Shown here piece by piece: positions 21,578 through 31,942 of a stretch of 64,000 nt of DNA (positions are counted from its first letter, which is position 1; every line of letters starts with the position of its first letter). Under the pieces are notes generated by a model. The model made no database searches. It was not told where the DNA came from and worked only from the letters and a program-made list of their open reading frames with translations. This DNA comes from Manihot esculenta (lineage: Eukaryota > Streptophyta > Magnoliopsida > Malpighiales > Euphorbiaceae). Location of the stretch: assembly GCF_001659605.2 (NCBI RefSeq), contig NC_035164.2:6623622-6687621 (forward strand), read 5' to 3'. The position numbers and the translations under genes are program-made.

Positions 21578-22810
21578 CTATTCCCAAAACTTGCTCTTCT
21601 TTGATCTTCTGAGGCCTCTGCCTCCCTTCTTACTCTTTGTGACAGCCTCGCTCAGAGGGGAGAGATTAACATCACTTGTCCCCGGGGCTTTGGAACCCGA
21701 AGACTGTGCCACGTACTGTTTAACTGTCCCCTGGACAATGGCACTAGCCTCCATTCTCCGCGCCATGTCCACTATAGCATGGAAGCTCTCCCTTTCTGCT
21801 GATTGAACCAACGAGGAATACCTGGAGTGAAGCTTCATAACATATTTCCTAGACTTCTTCAGGTCTGTGTCAAGACCTTGTCCTGCAAACAACAACAGCT
21901 CCAGGAACCTGTCCGTAAACTCCTCTACGCTCATCTCTTCCGTCTGCCTTAGCTGCTCAAACTCAATCATCTTCAGTTCTCTGGAACTATCTGGAAATGC
22001 CCATCCTGCGAACTCATTGGCAAACTGCTCCCAGGATAAGCCTTCCAACCTTGGGTTCACATAGTTTTTGAACCATTCTCTTGCCTTTTTGCATTTCAAT
22101 GTGAACCCTGCCATCTGAATGGCTCTACTGTCACTTGCTCCCAACTCATCAGTTATCATCTTCACCGTTCTGAGGTACTCAAAAGGGTCATCACCTGATT
22201 CAAACTTGGGGGCATCCAACTTTAGGTAATCTGTCATTTTTACTTTACCCCCAACTGATGAACCAGGTTTGGGTATCTGGACATCAGGGACTATTGGTTC
22301 TGCTGGTGGTGGAGGAGGTGCAGCATTCCCTGGGTTAGGGTTTGCTGGACCTGGGTAGAAAGATGAGGGTGGAAACATGGGGTACTGTGGGTACGGTGGG
22401 TAAAAGGGAGGATAGGGCATATAGGTGGGATATGGGTTATAACTAAAGAAATCCGACGTACCTCCCATCGGATACCCTGGCCCTTGCGGGTAGGGTGGGT
22501 ACTGTGGTGGAACAAAGCCCGAGGCCTGAGTGCCTCCTTGGGACTCTCCCATATCCTCTTCTGCCATACTTATGCCCAAACTGCTATCTCTTCTCTGATT
22601 ATCCTCCTCTGTTTCTATCACATCCGCTGACATATCACCCTGAACTGATCTCCTCCGACTTGCATCAAAAGACCTTCTAGGGTCCCTTGATGTACCTTCC
22701 CTGATAGTCCTACAAGATCTTGCCCTCTGCAGAGCAGGGGACTGGGCATCCATGCCCTCATTCTCTGGCGGAGCTCCAGTCAATCTAGCAGATCGACGAG
22801 TTCCTCTCAT
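21578..22810 (-). CDS. Gypsy A gag (capsid), open up to a premature stop
   Basis: A 410-codon open frame for the structural protein of gypsy A. Start chosen at 22810 because [12 protein letters not shown] is also the first block in gypsy B (62127) and C (48453); an upstream extension to 22876 is not conserved. Residues ~1-100 are Arg/Ser-rich, followed by a Pro/Tyr/Gly-rich stretch (~110-190) and the capsid domain from about 205 ([50 protein letters not shown]). It ends KSKFWE at a TAG, just before the zinc knuckle, which survives downstream near 21430-21475. In gypsy C the same frame reads through. Gag is thus nearly intact while pol is not, which fits packaging use or recent shared ancestry. 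Confidence 0.85.
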   Translation of the reverse strand: MRGTRRSARLTGAPPENEGMDAQSPALQRARSCRTIREGTSRDPRRSFDASRRRSVQGDMSADVIETEEDNQRRDSSLGISMAEEDMGESQGGTQASGFVPPQYPPYPQGPGYPMGGTSDFFSYNPYPTYMPYPPFYPPYPQYPMFPPSSFYPGPANPNPGNAAPPPPPAEPIVPDVQIPKPGSSVGGKVKMTDYLKLDAPKFESGDDPFEYLRTVKMITDELGASDSRAIQMAGFTLKCKKAREWFKNYVNPRLEGLSWEQFANEFAGWAFPDSSRELKMIEFEQLRQTEEMSVEEFTDRFLELLLFAGQGLDTDLKKSRKYVMKLHSRYSSLVQSAERESFHAIVDMARRMEASAIVQGTVKQYVAQSSGSKAPGTSDVNLSPLSEAVTKSKKGGRGLRRSKKSKFWE

Positions 22811-23067
22811 CTTAACTTCTGAAAGCATAACACAACACATAAACATTAGCATCATACGGTTCATGTGGGAACACATGAACCTACATCACATACATAACAT
22901 ACATATCATAGCATTAATGCACATACTCATCATCATGGCATTTCACATCATCATACAAGACAGGACTCCACATCCTATCCTAGTGGACATGATCTCTCCT
23001 ATTGTGCTTGCCCTTCTATAACCTCTATGAGCCCGACACACTATAGGTCCGACCATGTGAACCTAGG

Positions 23068-23079
23068 GCTCTGATACCA
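23068..23079 (-). promoter_or_regulatory. Gypsy A primer binding site (tRNA-iMet)
   Basis: GCTCTGATACCA on the plus strand is TGGTATCAGAGC on the element's strand, a perfect plant initiator-Met primer site, three bases inside the 5' LTR. Confidence 0.9.
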
Positions 23080-23082
23080 TTC

Positions 23083-25551
23083 TGTAACGACCCAAAAATC
23101 CGGACCGCTACCGGCGCTAGGATCCAGATCGGCATAAGGCCGCCGGGACCCGTAGCAAGCCTACTATGCATCCTGTACAGCTGGTATAATCCCATACATG
23201 ATCAAACATAAGCATAAACTTTAAAACATAAAAATGTAAACTTTACCCGTTTGACCTGTGTATGCACTATGACTGAACTCATAGAACCCCTAGGGCAGCA
23301 TACCCTAAGTCAAACTCGGTCCATCACATGAAACAACATAAAATAAAACTCATGTACAAGGGGATTATCCAACTCGGGCCAAGCACAATACTATAACTCT
23401 GAACATATAATATAAAGTCATATTACAATATAACTCTTTTGCATCCTTATATAACTTTACATTGCATCATGTCCACTATTATTCTATTACATAACATAAC
23501 CATAGCCATATCCTGACAGCTTCCTGAACTACCTCTGGCCCTGCAAACCTGGGGTTAGGGGAGAGGGGTGAGCTATAAAGCCCAGTGAGCAGAAACCATA
23601 AAGAAAACAATTCATTTTTTTAACATATGCTTTCATGAAATGCGCCACAGCACAAACATATCACATCAAGGATGAATTTGTCACCAATAGCCCTCTACGT
23701 ATCGTAATACGTCCAACTATACCATGGGCGATGAGGCCACACCTAGTATTCGCTTACTTAACTCATATCATAACATGTCCAACTACACTAGGGGCGATTA
23801 GGCCTCACCTAGTGTTCGCTTTCATAACATAGTGCCAGGGGCGACCTGGTCTTTCTATCTCATATCATACCATGGCATATCATATCATTTCATATTGTAC
23901 TGAGGGCTAAAGGATCATTCAAGATTCATCCACATCAACAACATATATTATGCAATGCATCATATTCGTGAATACTAGTGCAATACAACCTATTACATAT
24001 CATGGCATTTTATGATGCATGAACATGCTTAACATTTGATTTATTTAAAAACATAAGGTTTAGTTCCACTCACCTGTGACTAGCTCAGGGCCGACTCTGA
24101 AACGGCTAACACCGCTAAACACCTCGGTTCCTCGGGTCCGGTCCTACACAGGTGGACTCCAGTGAGGTGCTAAACATACTCTAAACAACTCATAAAAGAC
24201 TACCCAAAAACCCCCTAAAACATCATAGAAGCATGCATAGAAAACACCCAAGAAAAGGCTGGACAGGGCACTTTCGGCGGCACTTTCGGCGGCCGAAAGT
24301 CCCAGACAGAGACGAAAGTCAGGCAAGTTTGGCGGCACCTTCGGCGGCCGAACCCTCACTCTAGAGACGAAAGTCAGGCACTTTCGGCGGCCGAACATTA
24401 CCTTCGGCGGCCGAAAGTCTGCTTTCAAGCCAAAACTCAACTTTCGGGGGCAAGGTTAGGCGGCCAATCCCTGCATTCAAAGGCAGGTTCGGCGGCTGAA
24501 ACCACCTTCGGCGGCCGAACCTGAGTTCTTCCCAGAAGGGCAGAACTCAGCTTCTCATGCATTGAAGCCTCCTAAACCTTCCAAACACCCCTAAAACACG
24601 CATTAACTATTCTACAACATGCAACCAAGCACATAGGGGTCTCAAACTATCCTAAACCCCAACAACCTTACATATATCATACAAAAACACACATTTACAT
24701 AAAAGGGTAACATAAACCGAAAACAACCGAAAACCCCACATACTCTCTCCCAATCATGCATACTCTCTCCCATATGCTAAAGGGGCTTGAAAACTGGCCT
24801 AAACCCCAACACAAACATACATTATCATACATTGGGCATAAAACCCACATAAACCCTAACATGCATATCCACCCAGCAAAACCATCTTAAAACTTCATGA
24901 AACGTAAAGAAAAGCATAGATCCACACTTACCTTTTGAAGATCGAGGGTTTGTGCGAGCTCTAACTTGGAGATGTGGAGAATCCAAGCTCCAAAAGCTCC
25001 AAGCTCCCAAAACTTAGATCTAAGCTTGAAAACTCTTCAAAACAACCATGGAACTCATAAAAATATGAAAGAGATTAAGAGAAAACACGAAAATGACCAA
25101 AGGAGGACATGAACACACCTGAGCTCGAGAATGGGGAGAAATCTCGCCCATTTTCGGTCTGAGGGGCTTTTATAGGTGGCCAGCCAAACCTCCTTCGGCG
25201 GCCTAACGTGCATGCGAAACACCCCCATGTTCGGCGGCCGAACTTGAGGTTCGGCGGCCGAACCTGGTTTGCTCAAACATAGCTTTCGGAGGCCAAAAGC
25301 GCTCCCAAAATCAACTCATGTTCGGCGGCCGAACTTCACTTTCGGCGGCCGAACCTGGCAAAACCCTCATTGGTCTTTTCTTTTCCAAAAACTCAAATCT
25401 TTTTCATTTAAAACTATGAAATCAGTAAAAACATTTTAGAAAACACATTTTACCCCTCTAGAAGCCTCTGACATCATCAAAATTCCATATTCCAACAGAG
25501 ATTCCGTCGGAAGGTAGGGATTCTGATGCCGGAATCTAGCCGGGTATTACA
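23083..25551 (-). repeat. Gypsy A 5' LTR (right copy)
   Basis: 2469 bp, nearly identical to 16209-18684; the 7-bp length difference is one indel near 23244. It has the same palindrome clusters (24270-24530, 25190-25360) and a minus-strand TATA at 25167-25175. It should drive gag transcription toward lower coordinates. Confidence 0.95.
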
Positions 25552-25556
25552 TGCAG

Positions 25557-28500
25557 GCTCTCAAAAGGAGTAGAAAACTGAAAAAGGGCGATGTGGACCT
25601 ACGTGTAGGCAATGGAGCAAGAGTTGCTGCCTTAGCTGTAAGGACTTATGAACTTGTTTTGCCCAATGGGCTTTTGTTAGTTTTGAACAATTGCTTTTAT
25701 GTTCCTACTTTGAGTAGGAATATTATTTCAGTTTCTGTTTTGGACGATGAAGGTTTTTTATTTCTTATTAAGAATAAGAAATGCTCCATTAATAAAGATG
25801 ATTTGCTTTATTGTATTGCAAATTCATCTGATGGTCTTTATGTCCTTAATCTAGATTATTCTAGAGACAACAATATCTATAACATAACTTCGAAGAAAAC
25901 TAAGCCAAATGAGTTAAACCCAACATATTTATGGCACTGTCATCTTAGCCATATAAATGAGAATCGCATATCTAAGCTTCATAAAGATGGTTTATTAGAT
26001 TCATTTGATTTTGAATCATTTGAAAATTGTGAATCTTGTTTGCTTGGTAAGATGACAAAGGACCCTTTTACTGGATAAGGTCAAAGGACTTCAAACTTAT
26101 TGGACTTAATACATACAGATGTATGTGGCCCACTAAGCATTAGTGCCAGGGGAGGTTATCAGTACTTCTTTACATTCACTGATAATTTCAGTAGGTATAG
26201 CTACATAAGCATGAATCTTTTGAAATGTTTAGAACTTTTCAAAATGAAGTACAAAATCAACTTGGTAGAACTATTAAAATGCTTCGATCTGATCGAGGTG
26301 GTGAATATTTGAGCCAAGAGTTTGATGAACATCTTAGAAATTGTGGAATTATTTCACAATTGACTCCTCAAGGAACTCCACAATGGAATGGTATTTCTGA
26401 AAGGAGAATCGAACTTTATTAGATATGGTTCGATCTATGATGAGTCAAACAAATCTCCCTTTATTATTTTGGGGTTATGCCTTGCAAACAACTGCATTCA
26501 TTTTAAACCGAGTACCATCGAAAGTGGTTGAAAAACACCATATGAGTTATGGACTGACTTAATGCCCAGTTTGTCTTTTCTTAAGATTTGGGGTTGTGAG
26601 GCTTATGTAAAACGCCCAATTTCAGATAAGCTAGCTCCAAAATCTATCAAGTGCAATTTTGTGGGGGTATCCTAAGGAAACCAAAGGATACTATTTCTAT
26701 ATTCCCTCAGAGAACAAAGTGTTTGTTGCTCGAAATGGTACCTTTTTGAAAAAGGAATTTATCTCTCAGAGATTCAGTGGGAGTACAGTGCAACTTGAGA
26801 AAACTCAAGCACCACAAGAGAGCATTGAACCGCCGATAGGATCACTTTCAGAATCACAAACAGTTCTGGAAACTGAAAGGGTGACACAAGTCCCATGCAG
26901 ATCTGGTAAGACACGTCATCAGCCCGAGAGATACGGATTTCTCATGACTGATAGTCGTGAACTTTTGCTCATTGATCAAGATGAGCCTACTACCTATCAA
27001 GAGGTTGTGTCAGGTCCAGATTCCGAGAAATGGCTTTCTGCCATGAAATCTGAAATGCAATCCATGTATGACAATCGAGTTTGGTCATTAATTGATCCCC
27101 CTGAGGGTGTTAAGACCATTGGTTGCAAATGGGTTTTCAAGAAGAAAACTGACATGGATGGAAATGTGCATACCTACAAAGCAAGGCTTGTCGCAAAAGG
27201 TTTCAAACAAACTCATGGTATAGACTATGATGAGACCTTTTCGCCAGTTGCAATGCTTAAGTCGGTTAGAATTCTCGTTGCCATTACTACGTACTATGAT
27301 TACGAGATATGACAAATGGATGTCAAAACAGCTTTCCTTAATGGAAACTTGCTCGAGGATGTGTACATGACACAACCTGAGGGTTTTGTAATCCCTGAAA
27401 ATTCTGGAAAGATTTGCAAGCTTCAAAGATCTATTTATGGATTGAAGCAAGCCTCTCGGAGCTGGAATCTTCATTTTGATGAGACAGTCAGGGACTTTAG
27501 ATTCATCAAGGATGAAGATGAACCTTGTGTTTACAAGATGGTTAGTGGGAGTGTAGTTGTGTTTCTAGTCCTATATGTGGATGACATATTACTCATTGGA
27601 AATGATATCCCTACCTTGCAAAAGGTTAACACTTGGTTAGGGAATTCTTTTTCAATGAAGGACTTAGGTGAGGTTGTATATATCCTTGGTGTTAAGATCT
27701 ATAGGGATAGATTCAAGAGGATAATCGATCTGAGTCAAAGTACTTCTATTAACAAGGTACTGAAAAGATTCAGCATGTAAGATTCCAAAAGAGGATTCTT
27801 GCCCATATCTCATAGTATTCATCTCAGCAAGAATCAATGTCCTATGACATCTGATGAGCAAGAACGGATGAATAAGATCCCTTATGCTTCTGCTATTGGA
27901 TCTATCATGTATGCCACGTTATGTACTAGACCAGATGTCTCATATGCATTAAGCACAACAAGCAGATATCTGGCAGATCTCAGTGAAAGTCACTGGACAG
28001 CTGTTAAGAATATCCTAAAGTACCTTAGAAAGACTAAAGATGCATTTCTAGTTTATGGAAGTTTGGAAGACGAGCTAGTTGTAAAAGGTTACACAAATGC
28101 TAGTTTCCAAACCGACATAGATGACTTCAGATCGCAGTCAAGATTCATATTCACTTTAAATGATGGAGCTATTAGCTGAAAAAGTTCCAAGCAGAGCACT
28201 GTAGCAGATTCTACAACAGAAGCTGAGTATATAGCAACATCAGATGCAGCTAAAGAGATAGTCTGGTTGAAGAAATTCATCACAGAGTTGGGAGTGGTTC
28301 CCAGCATTGCAAATCCTATGGACCTTTATTGTGATAACAATGGTGCCATAGCACAGGCAAAGGAGCCCAAATCTCATCAGAGATCTAAACACATACTCAG
28401 GCGATATCACCTTATTCGAGAGATCATTGATAGAGGAGATATCAAAATATGCAAAGTAGACACAAATGACAACATTGTAGATCCACTGACCAAGCCTCTT

Positions 28501-28560
28501 TCACAGGTCAAGCATGATCAGCACACTAGGTCTATGGGTATTAGATACTTGTATGATTAG
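25557..28560 (+). pseudogene. Copia-2 pol: end of protease, integrase, RT, RNase H (several lesions)
   Basis: Polyprotein resuming after gypsy A. GAG-pre-integrase: YLWHCHLSHINENRISKLH and CESCLLGKMTKDPF (25926-26075). Integrase: DLIHTDVCGPLS (26103), MLRSDRGGEY (26280) and GTPQWNGISERR (26375). RT: VWSLIDPPEGVKTIGCKWVF near 27080-27140, MDVKTAFLNG (27316) and the catalytic LYVDDILLIGND near 27570-27605. RNase H: IGSIMYATLCTRPD (27895) and DNNGAIAQAKEPKSHQRSKH (28333-28392). From 26659 to the end the frame is constant but holds TGA at 27310, TAA at 27778 and TGA at 28177; the first and third replace expected Trp. Frame changes lie near 26220 and between 26420 and 26659, and a TAA is at 26076. 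Inactive but well preserved. Confidence 0.9.
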
Positions 28561-28569
28561 GCCTAGTGC

Positions 28570-28580
28570 AAGTGGGAGAT
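28570..28580 (+). promoter_or_regulatory. Copia-2 polypurine tract
   Basis: AAGTGGGAGAT immediately before the 3' LTR. Copia-3 has the same tract before its LTR at 39426. Confidence 0.8.
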
Positions 28581-30048
28581 TGTTAGTGTATTTGCCCTAC
28601 GCCATTATCTTGGACCTTTTTGTATGTCGTTTTGGTTATTAATATTAGAGGTTTTTATCATCATTATTATTTGTTTGTATGTTACATAATAATGATTATC
28701 ATCCCTGGTTACTTATTATTATGTTGATAATAATAAAATATAGCTAGTATGATTATTGATTGATAATCATGAGATGATTAGGTATATGTTGATATAATTC
28801 AATAATCATAGATATTTGTTAGATAACAAAGTATTGGATGGACCCGAATTGAAATCACTACATGGGTTATTGTCATAAGTGAATCTCAAAGTAGTTATGT
28901 CTTAATCTTTTGACTTGAGATTGTCATAGTTTCCAATATAAAGACTATTATATTTTGACATAACCAAACATTGTCTTTAATCGGACAATCATAAAGGTTA
29001 TGATTGAGCATAATAGAAATTATATAGAGGATATTGAACAATCAAGATAGGATTTGTCCCTCTCTTTGAGAGAGATATCTTCTGGGCCCCTCGATAAGTG
29101 AGACTGAGAAATGCATGGCCGTGCTCAAATGAATTGATAGTGTGATCAATATCATTTGAATTTATCAGTCTACTTAGAGATCGAGAAATCATAAGTTTGA
29201 ACATTATAAGTTTGACATTAACCATGACTTATGTTTAAACTAGATATCGTGTGACAAATGGATTAATACATGTTCTATTTATTTGGCTTTATCGGACTAT
29301 TGATCATCATATTAGTTGGGTAGTCATAATGTCTTGCTAGAGGCTAATTATGACTTATGGGTCTTGTGGGACTGGGCCTATTGTCAATTAATGTGAGCCT
29401 ATTGGGTCACACAAAAAATAACGTTGTTGATGTGCTATGACATATTAATGGGCTAAAAGCCTAAAGCCCATTAATATAATTAATAATAATAAAGTGTTAT
29501 TATTATTAATATTAATTAATAATAATAAAGTGTTATTATTATTAATTATTTATTATTATAAGATAATAATATTTAAAAGATCCGCAGTCTATCTGTAACT
29601 GTTACAGATAAAGGACTCTATCACATAAGATATTTGAGTATCTGCGAGATTGTGATAGTGAGTTCTGAACACAACTCTTTTGTGAAAAGAGTTGTGGGAA
29701 AATAAAAAGACTGAAACATATAAATAATCCTTCTACGAATTGTGGAGTAACGGTTTTTAGAAAATTCAGTCTAACAGTTGTAGATTGTGGAGCACATAAT
29801 CTATCCATCCTTGAGAGAGCTAGCACTCTAGAAAGATAGAAGACGTTCATGTGGATACCATTGAGGGTGTTCGTTTGAAAAAGCAGCACCATCAGTCCGG
29901 CATTGTATCTTCTCGACGAGATTAACAGGATAGTCTCGTATCCTTCCTTTAAAATAAACGAAGCACTCGGATTCTGGGAAATGAAATCAATGATTTTTAT
30001 TTTTTCGCTGCGCAATTTGGGTTGCAATAATCTCTGGATTTCCTAACA
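28581..30048 (+). repeat. Copia-2 3' LTR
   Basis: 1468 bp, TGTTAG...CTAACA, partner of 10319-11777. The two copies differ by scattered substitutions and short indels (for example around 28805-28825). Followed by the TAAAG duplication at 30049-30053. Confidence 0.93.
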
Positions 30049-30053
30049 TAAAG

Positions 30054-30950
30054 TATTGGGTCCTTCTCTAAATATCTTGGGCTTCCTGTTGAGTAGGGAC
30101 ATTCTAAATATCAATTTTGATATTAATAACGGAACACATTCTTATTAAGATATAACTCTGGAAAAATAAATTTTTATTCTAAGAGAGCAGAGAGATAATG
30201 ATCAAGGTTGTTCTTCAAATCATTCCCTCTTATATCGTGTCTTCTTTTAAATTTTTACCTAATTTCACAGTGGAGATTAGACAAATGAGTGATGAATTAT
30301 GGTGGAAAAATTCTTTCAACAAATCTAACATGCATTGGCTAAATTTGAAAGTTGTAAGCCTGTGGCATCATGATAATCATTGACCCTCAAACAAATGGTT
30401 GGAATCACGCTCTTCTCTACTCTTCCTTCTTCCCAAGTGAATGTGCAGAAATTCTCAAGATTCTCTCAGCTAAACACCCAAAGGAGGATACTTTTGTGTG
30501 GCTATGTTTTTTTTGTGTGTCTCAATGCTTCTTGGTTCGAATCAATATTGGTTTCTGTCCTAGAGAAGAAGAGCATAGAGCTTTTCAGGAATGGTGGCTT
30601 TTTCTTAGCCAGGCACATTCTCATGCTTCCCAGGAGACATTGACCTTAGTTAGCTTTCTTTGCTAGAATATCTAGAAAAGCATGAATGAATGGGTCTTCT
30701 ACTCCATTACTTCTAGTCCTTTGGAACAATTGCTCGTGCTGAAAATTTTTTTTATTATCAAATGCTTGTATCTATACCTTCTCCTCAAGTACGTGGCCCT
30801 CATCATCGCATCCCTAGATGGCAGCCTCCTCTAAGTGGTTCCTTTAATATTTATGTTGATACTTCCTTGGATTCCATTTGTTCAAGAGCCGATTTTTTAA
30901 ATAAATTTAAAAGTGCAAAGTTTTTTATTTTTTTTTTTAAATTAAAAATT
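30054..30950 (+). mobile_element. L1-like LINE remnant, 3' part
   Basis: Direct continuation of the LINE cut at 4110. The first codons give the conserved KYLGLPVE block (near 30065-30095, with a small frameshift). Next come MIKVVLQIIPSYIVSS (30198), the post-RT segment MSDELWWKN, and near 30815-30880 an RNase H-like start RWQPPLSGSFNIYVD, as in plant L1 ORF2 C-termini. It ends in A/T-rich DNA without a clear poly-A boundary. All frames are broken; short overlapping open frames at 30198-30666 are fragments of one gene. Confidence 0.85.
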
Positions 30951-31301
30951 TTATAAAAATTTAATTCAATTGATTTAATTAAAGTATTCAATTTTTAAAT
31001 TAATTTTTTTAATTTTAAAACTGACTGAAATGAATTTTACAAGAATTTATTTTAATTTTTTTAAAAAAATAACAATACCAAATAAAAATATCATTTGATT
31101 AATATTTGTTAGATTAAATATTTATATTAATTTATATAAAAATAATTAAAATGTGTATAATAAATTTACAAATCTAAATGTAAATATTTAATTTAATGGA
31201 CTTTGTTGAATGTCGTTTTACTTGTTTTTGGGTTCCATTTCAAAGTCGTTTAGCGATGGTGACGTATGATAATTGCAAAGGTAGATGAACGAAAAAACAT
31301 A
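30951..31301. other. AT-rich intergenic DNA
   Basis: No coding signal. Long A/T runs. The T-run of the tRNA gene's terminator lies at its right edge. Confidence 0.6.
31293..31298 (-). terminator. Pol III terminator of the tRNA gene
   Basis: AAAAAA on the plus strand gives a TTTTTT run 3-8 nt downstream of the tRNA 3' end on the minus strand, the standard Pol III stop. Confidence 0.75.
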
Positions 31302-31373
31302 TGCCCTCACGCAGGATCGAACTACGGACCTTCAGTTTACAAGACTGACGCTCTACCACTGAGCTATAAGGGC
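31302..31373 (-). tRNA. tRNA-Thr (anticodon UGU)
   Basis: A complete 72-nt cloverleaf on the minus strand. The acceptor GCCCTTA pairs with TGAGGGC (one G-U), D stem GCTC/GAGC, anticodon stem TCAGT/ACTGA with loop CTTGTAA (anticodon TGT), T stem CGTAG/CTGCG with loop TTCGATC, discriminator A. Internal promoter boxes are TAGCTCAGTGGTAGAGC (A) and AGTTCGATCCT (B). No intron and no encoded CCA. It decodes ACA threonine codons (and ACG by wobble). All stems pair, so it is probably functional. It lies about 570 bp upstream of GUN4, divergently oriented. Confidence 0.95.
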
Positions 31374-31942
31374 TTTGCATGAAAAATCTTTTAAGTCTAT
31401 ATTTAAAATTTAAAATTACGTAAAATAAGAAAAATCTCAAGTAATATGAAATATGATGATATGAAATGAATCTGCTTAAAATCTCTACAACCCATCTCGT
31501 CTACATTTATATATCCTCTAATAATTAGGAGAATTTAGTTTCAAGACAAAGCTTCACTTATAAAAAAAAATCCAAAAATATTATGGAAGTGTGATTTACT
31601 AATTAGCAATAATCAAATTTGAACAGAGAAATAGATCATTGTTTAATATCAAGAAAATATTTTAATGTCAATTTTGGAAAATTAGAAAACTTGTTTTTCA
31701 GTTGATTAATGATAGAGAGAGAAGATCCAACCTCACCCACATCTAGCCAATCAAAATCCATCATTGTATTGCCCTTACTGGCTTGTTCACTTCCTTCTTC
31801 ACAAATTCCTTATCTTCCCTCAATTCCCACATCTCTTTGCTCTCCACAAACTTATCACTTTTCTTTCTACTACCACCCCCAACTCCCTCATCACCTCAAT
31901 GACCTCCTAACTTCACCCCCTCTTTCTCTTTCTCTCTCTCTA
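31374..31942 (+). promoter_or_regulatory. GUN4 upstream region and pyrimidine-rich 5' leader
   Basis: AT-rich promoter side followed by a CT-rich leader (about 31780-31940, ending in repeated TCTCTC). Pyrimidine tracts next to the start are common in plant leaders. The frame of GUN4 is open upstream to an ATG at 31709, but that extension is Ser/Pro/Leu low-complexity sequence that looks like translated leader. Confidence 0.5.

Larger units (their letters stand above)
16209..25551 (-). mobile_element. Gypsy A: young, pol-defective Ty3/gypsy element
   Basis: A 9343-bp element on the minus strand with LTRs of 2476 and 2469 bp, primer site, gag, degenerate pol and polypurine tract. By eye its LTRs differ by about ten substitutions and one 7-bp indel (roughly 0.4%), so it inserted recently. 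Yet pol is shredded by shifts and stops, its RT catalytic pair reads FIDG, and about 1 kb is missing between the integrase C-terminal part and the end of RNase H. That removes the zinc-binding and DDE core domains. The contrast suggests it was copied in trans by an intact relative such as gypsy B or C. Confidence 0.92.
10319..30048 (+). mobile_element. Copia-2: Ty1/copia retrotransposon hosting two gypsy insertions
   Basis: Long-LTR copia element with ~1460-bp LTRs bounded by TGTTAG...CTAACA and a perfect TAAAG target duplication. It holds gag, protease, integrase, reverse transcriptase and RNase H in Ty1/copia order. A gypsy solo LTR sits in its leader and the complete gypsy A in its protease. 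Subtracting these leaves about 8.3 kb. The LTRs differ by many substitutions and small indels and the ORFs hold several stops, so it is old, but much less decayed than copia-1. Confidence 0.93.

Noticed and set aside
21420..21806. 128-codon plus-strand frame opposite gypsy A gag, and similar frames at 60803-61036 and 22752-23021
   Set aside because: Antisense shadows of gag; the gag reading has clear family similarity, the antisense does not.
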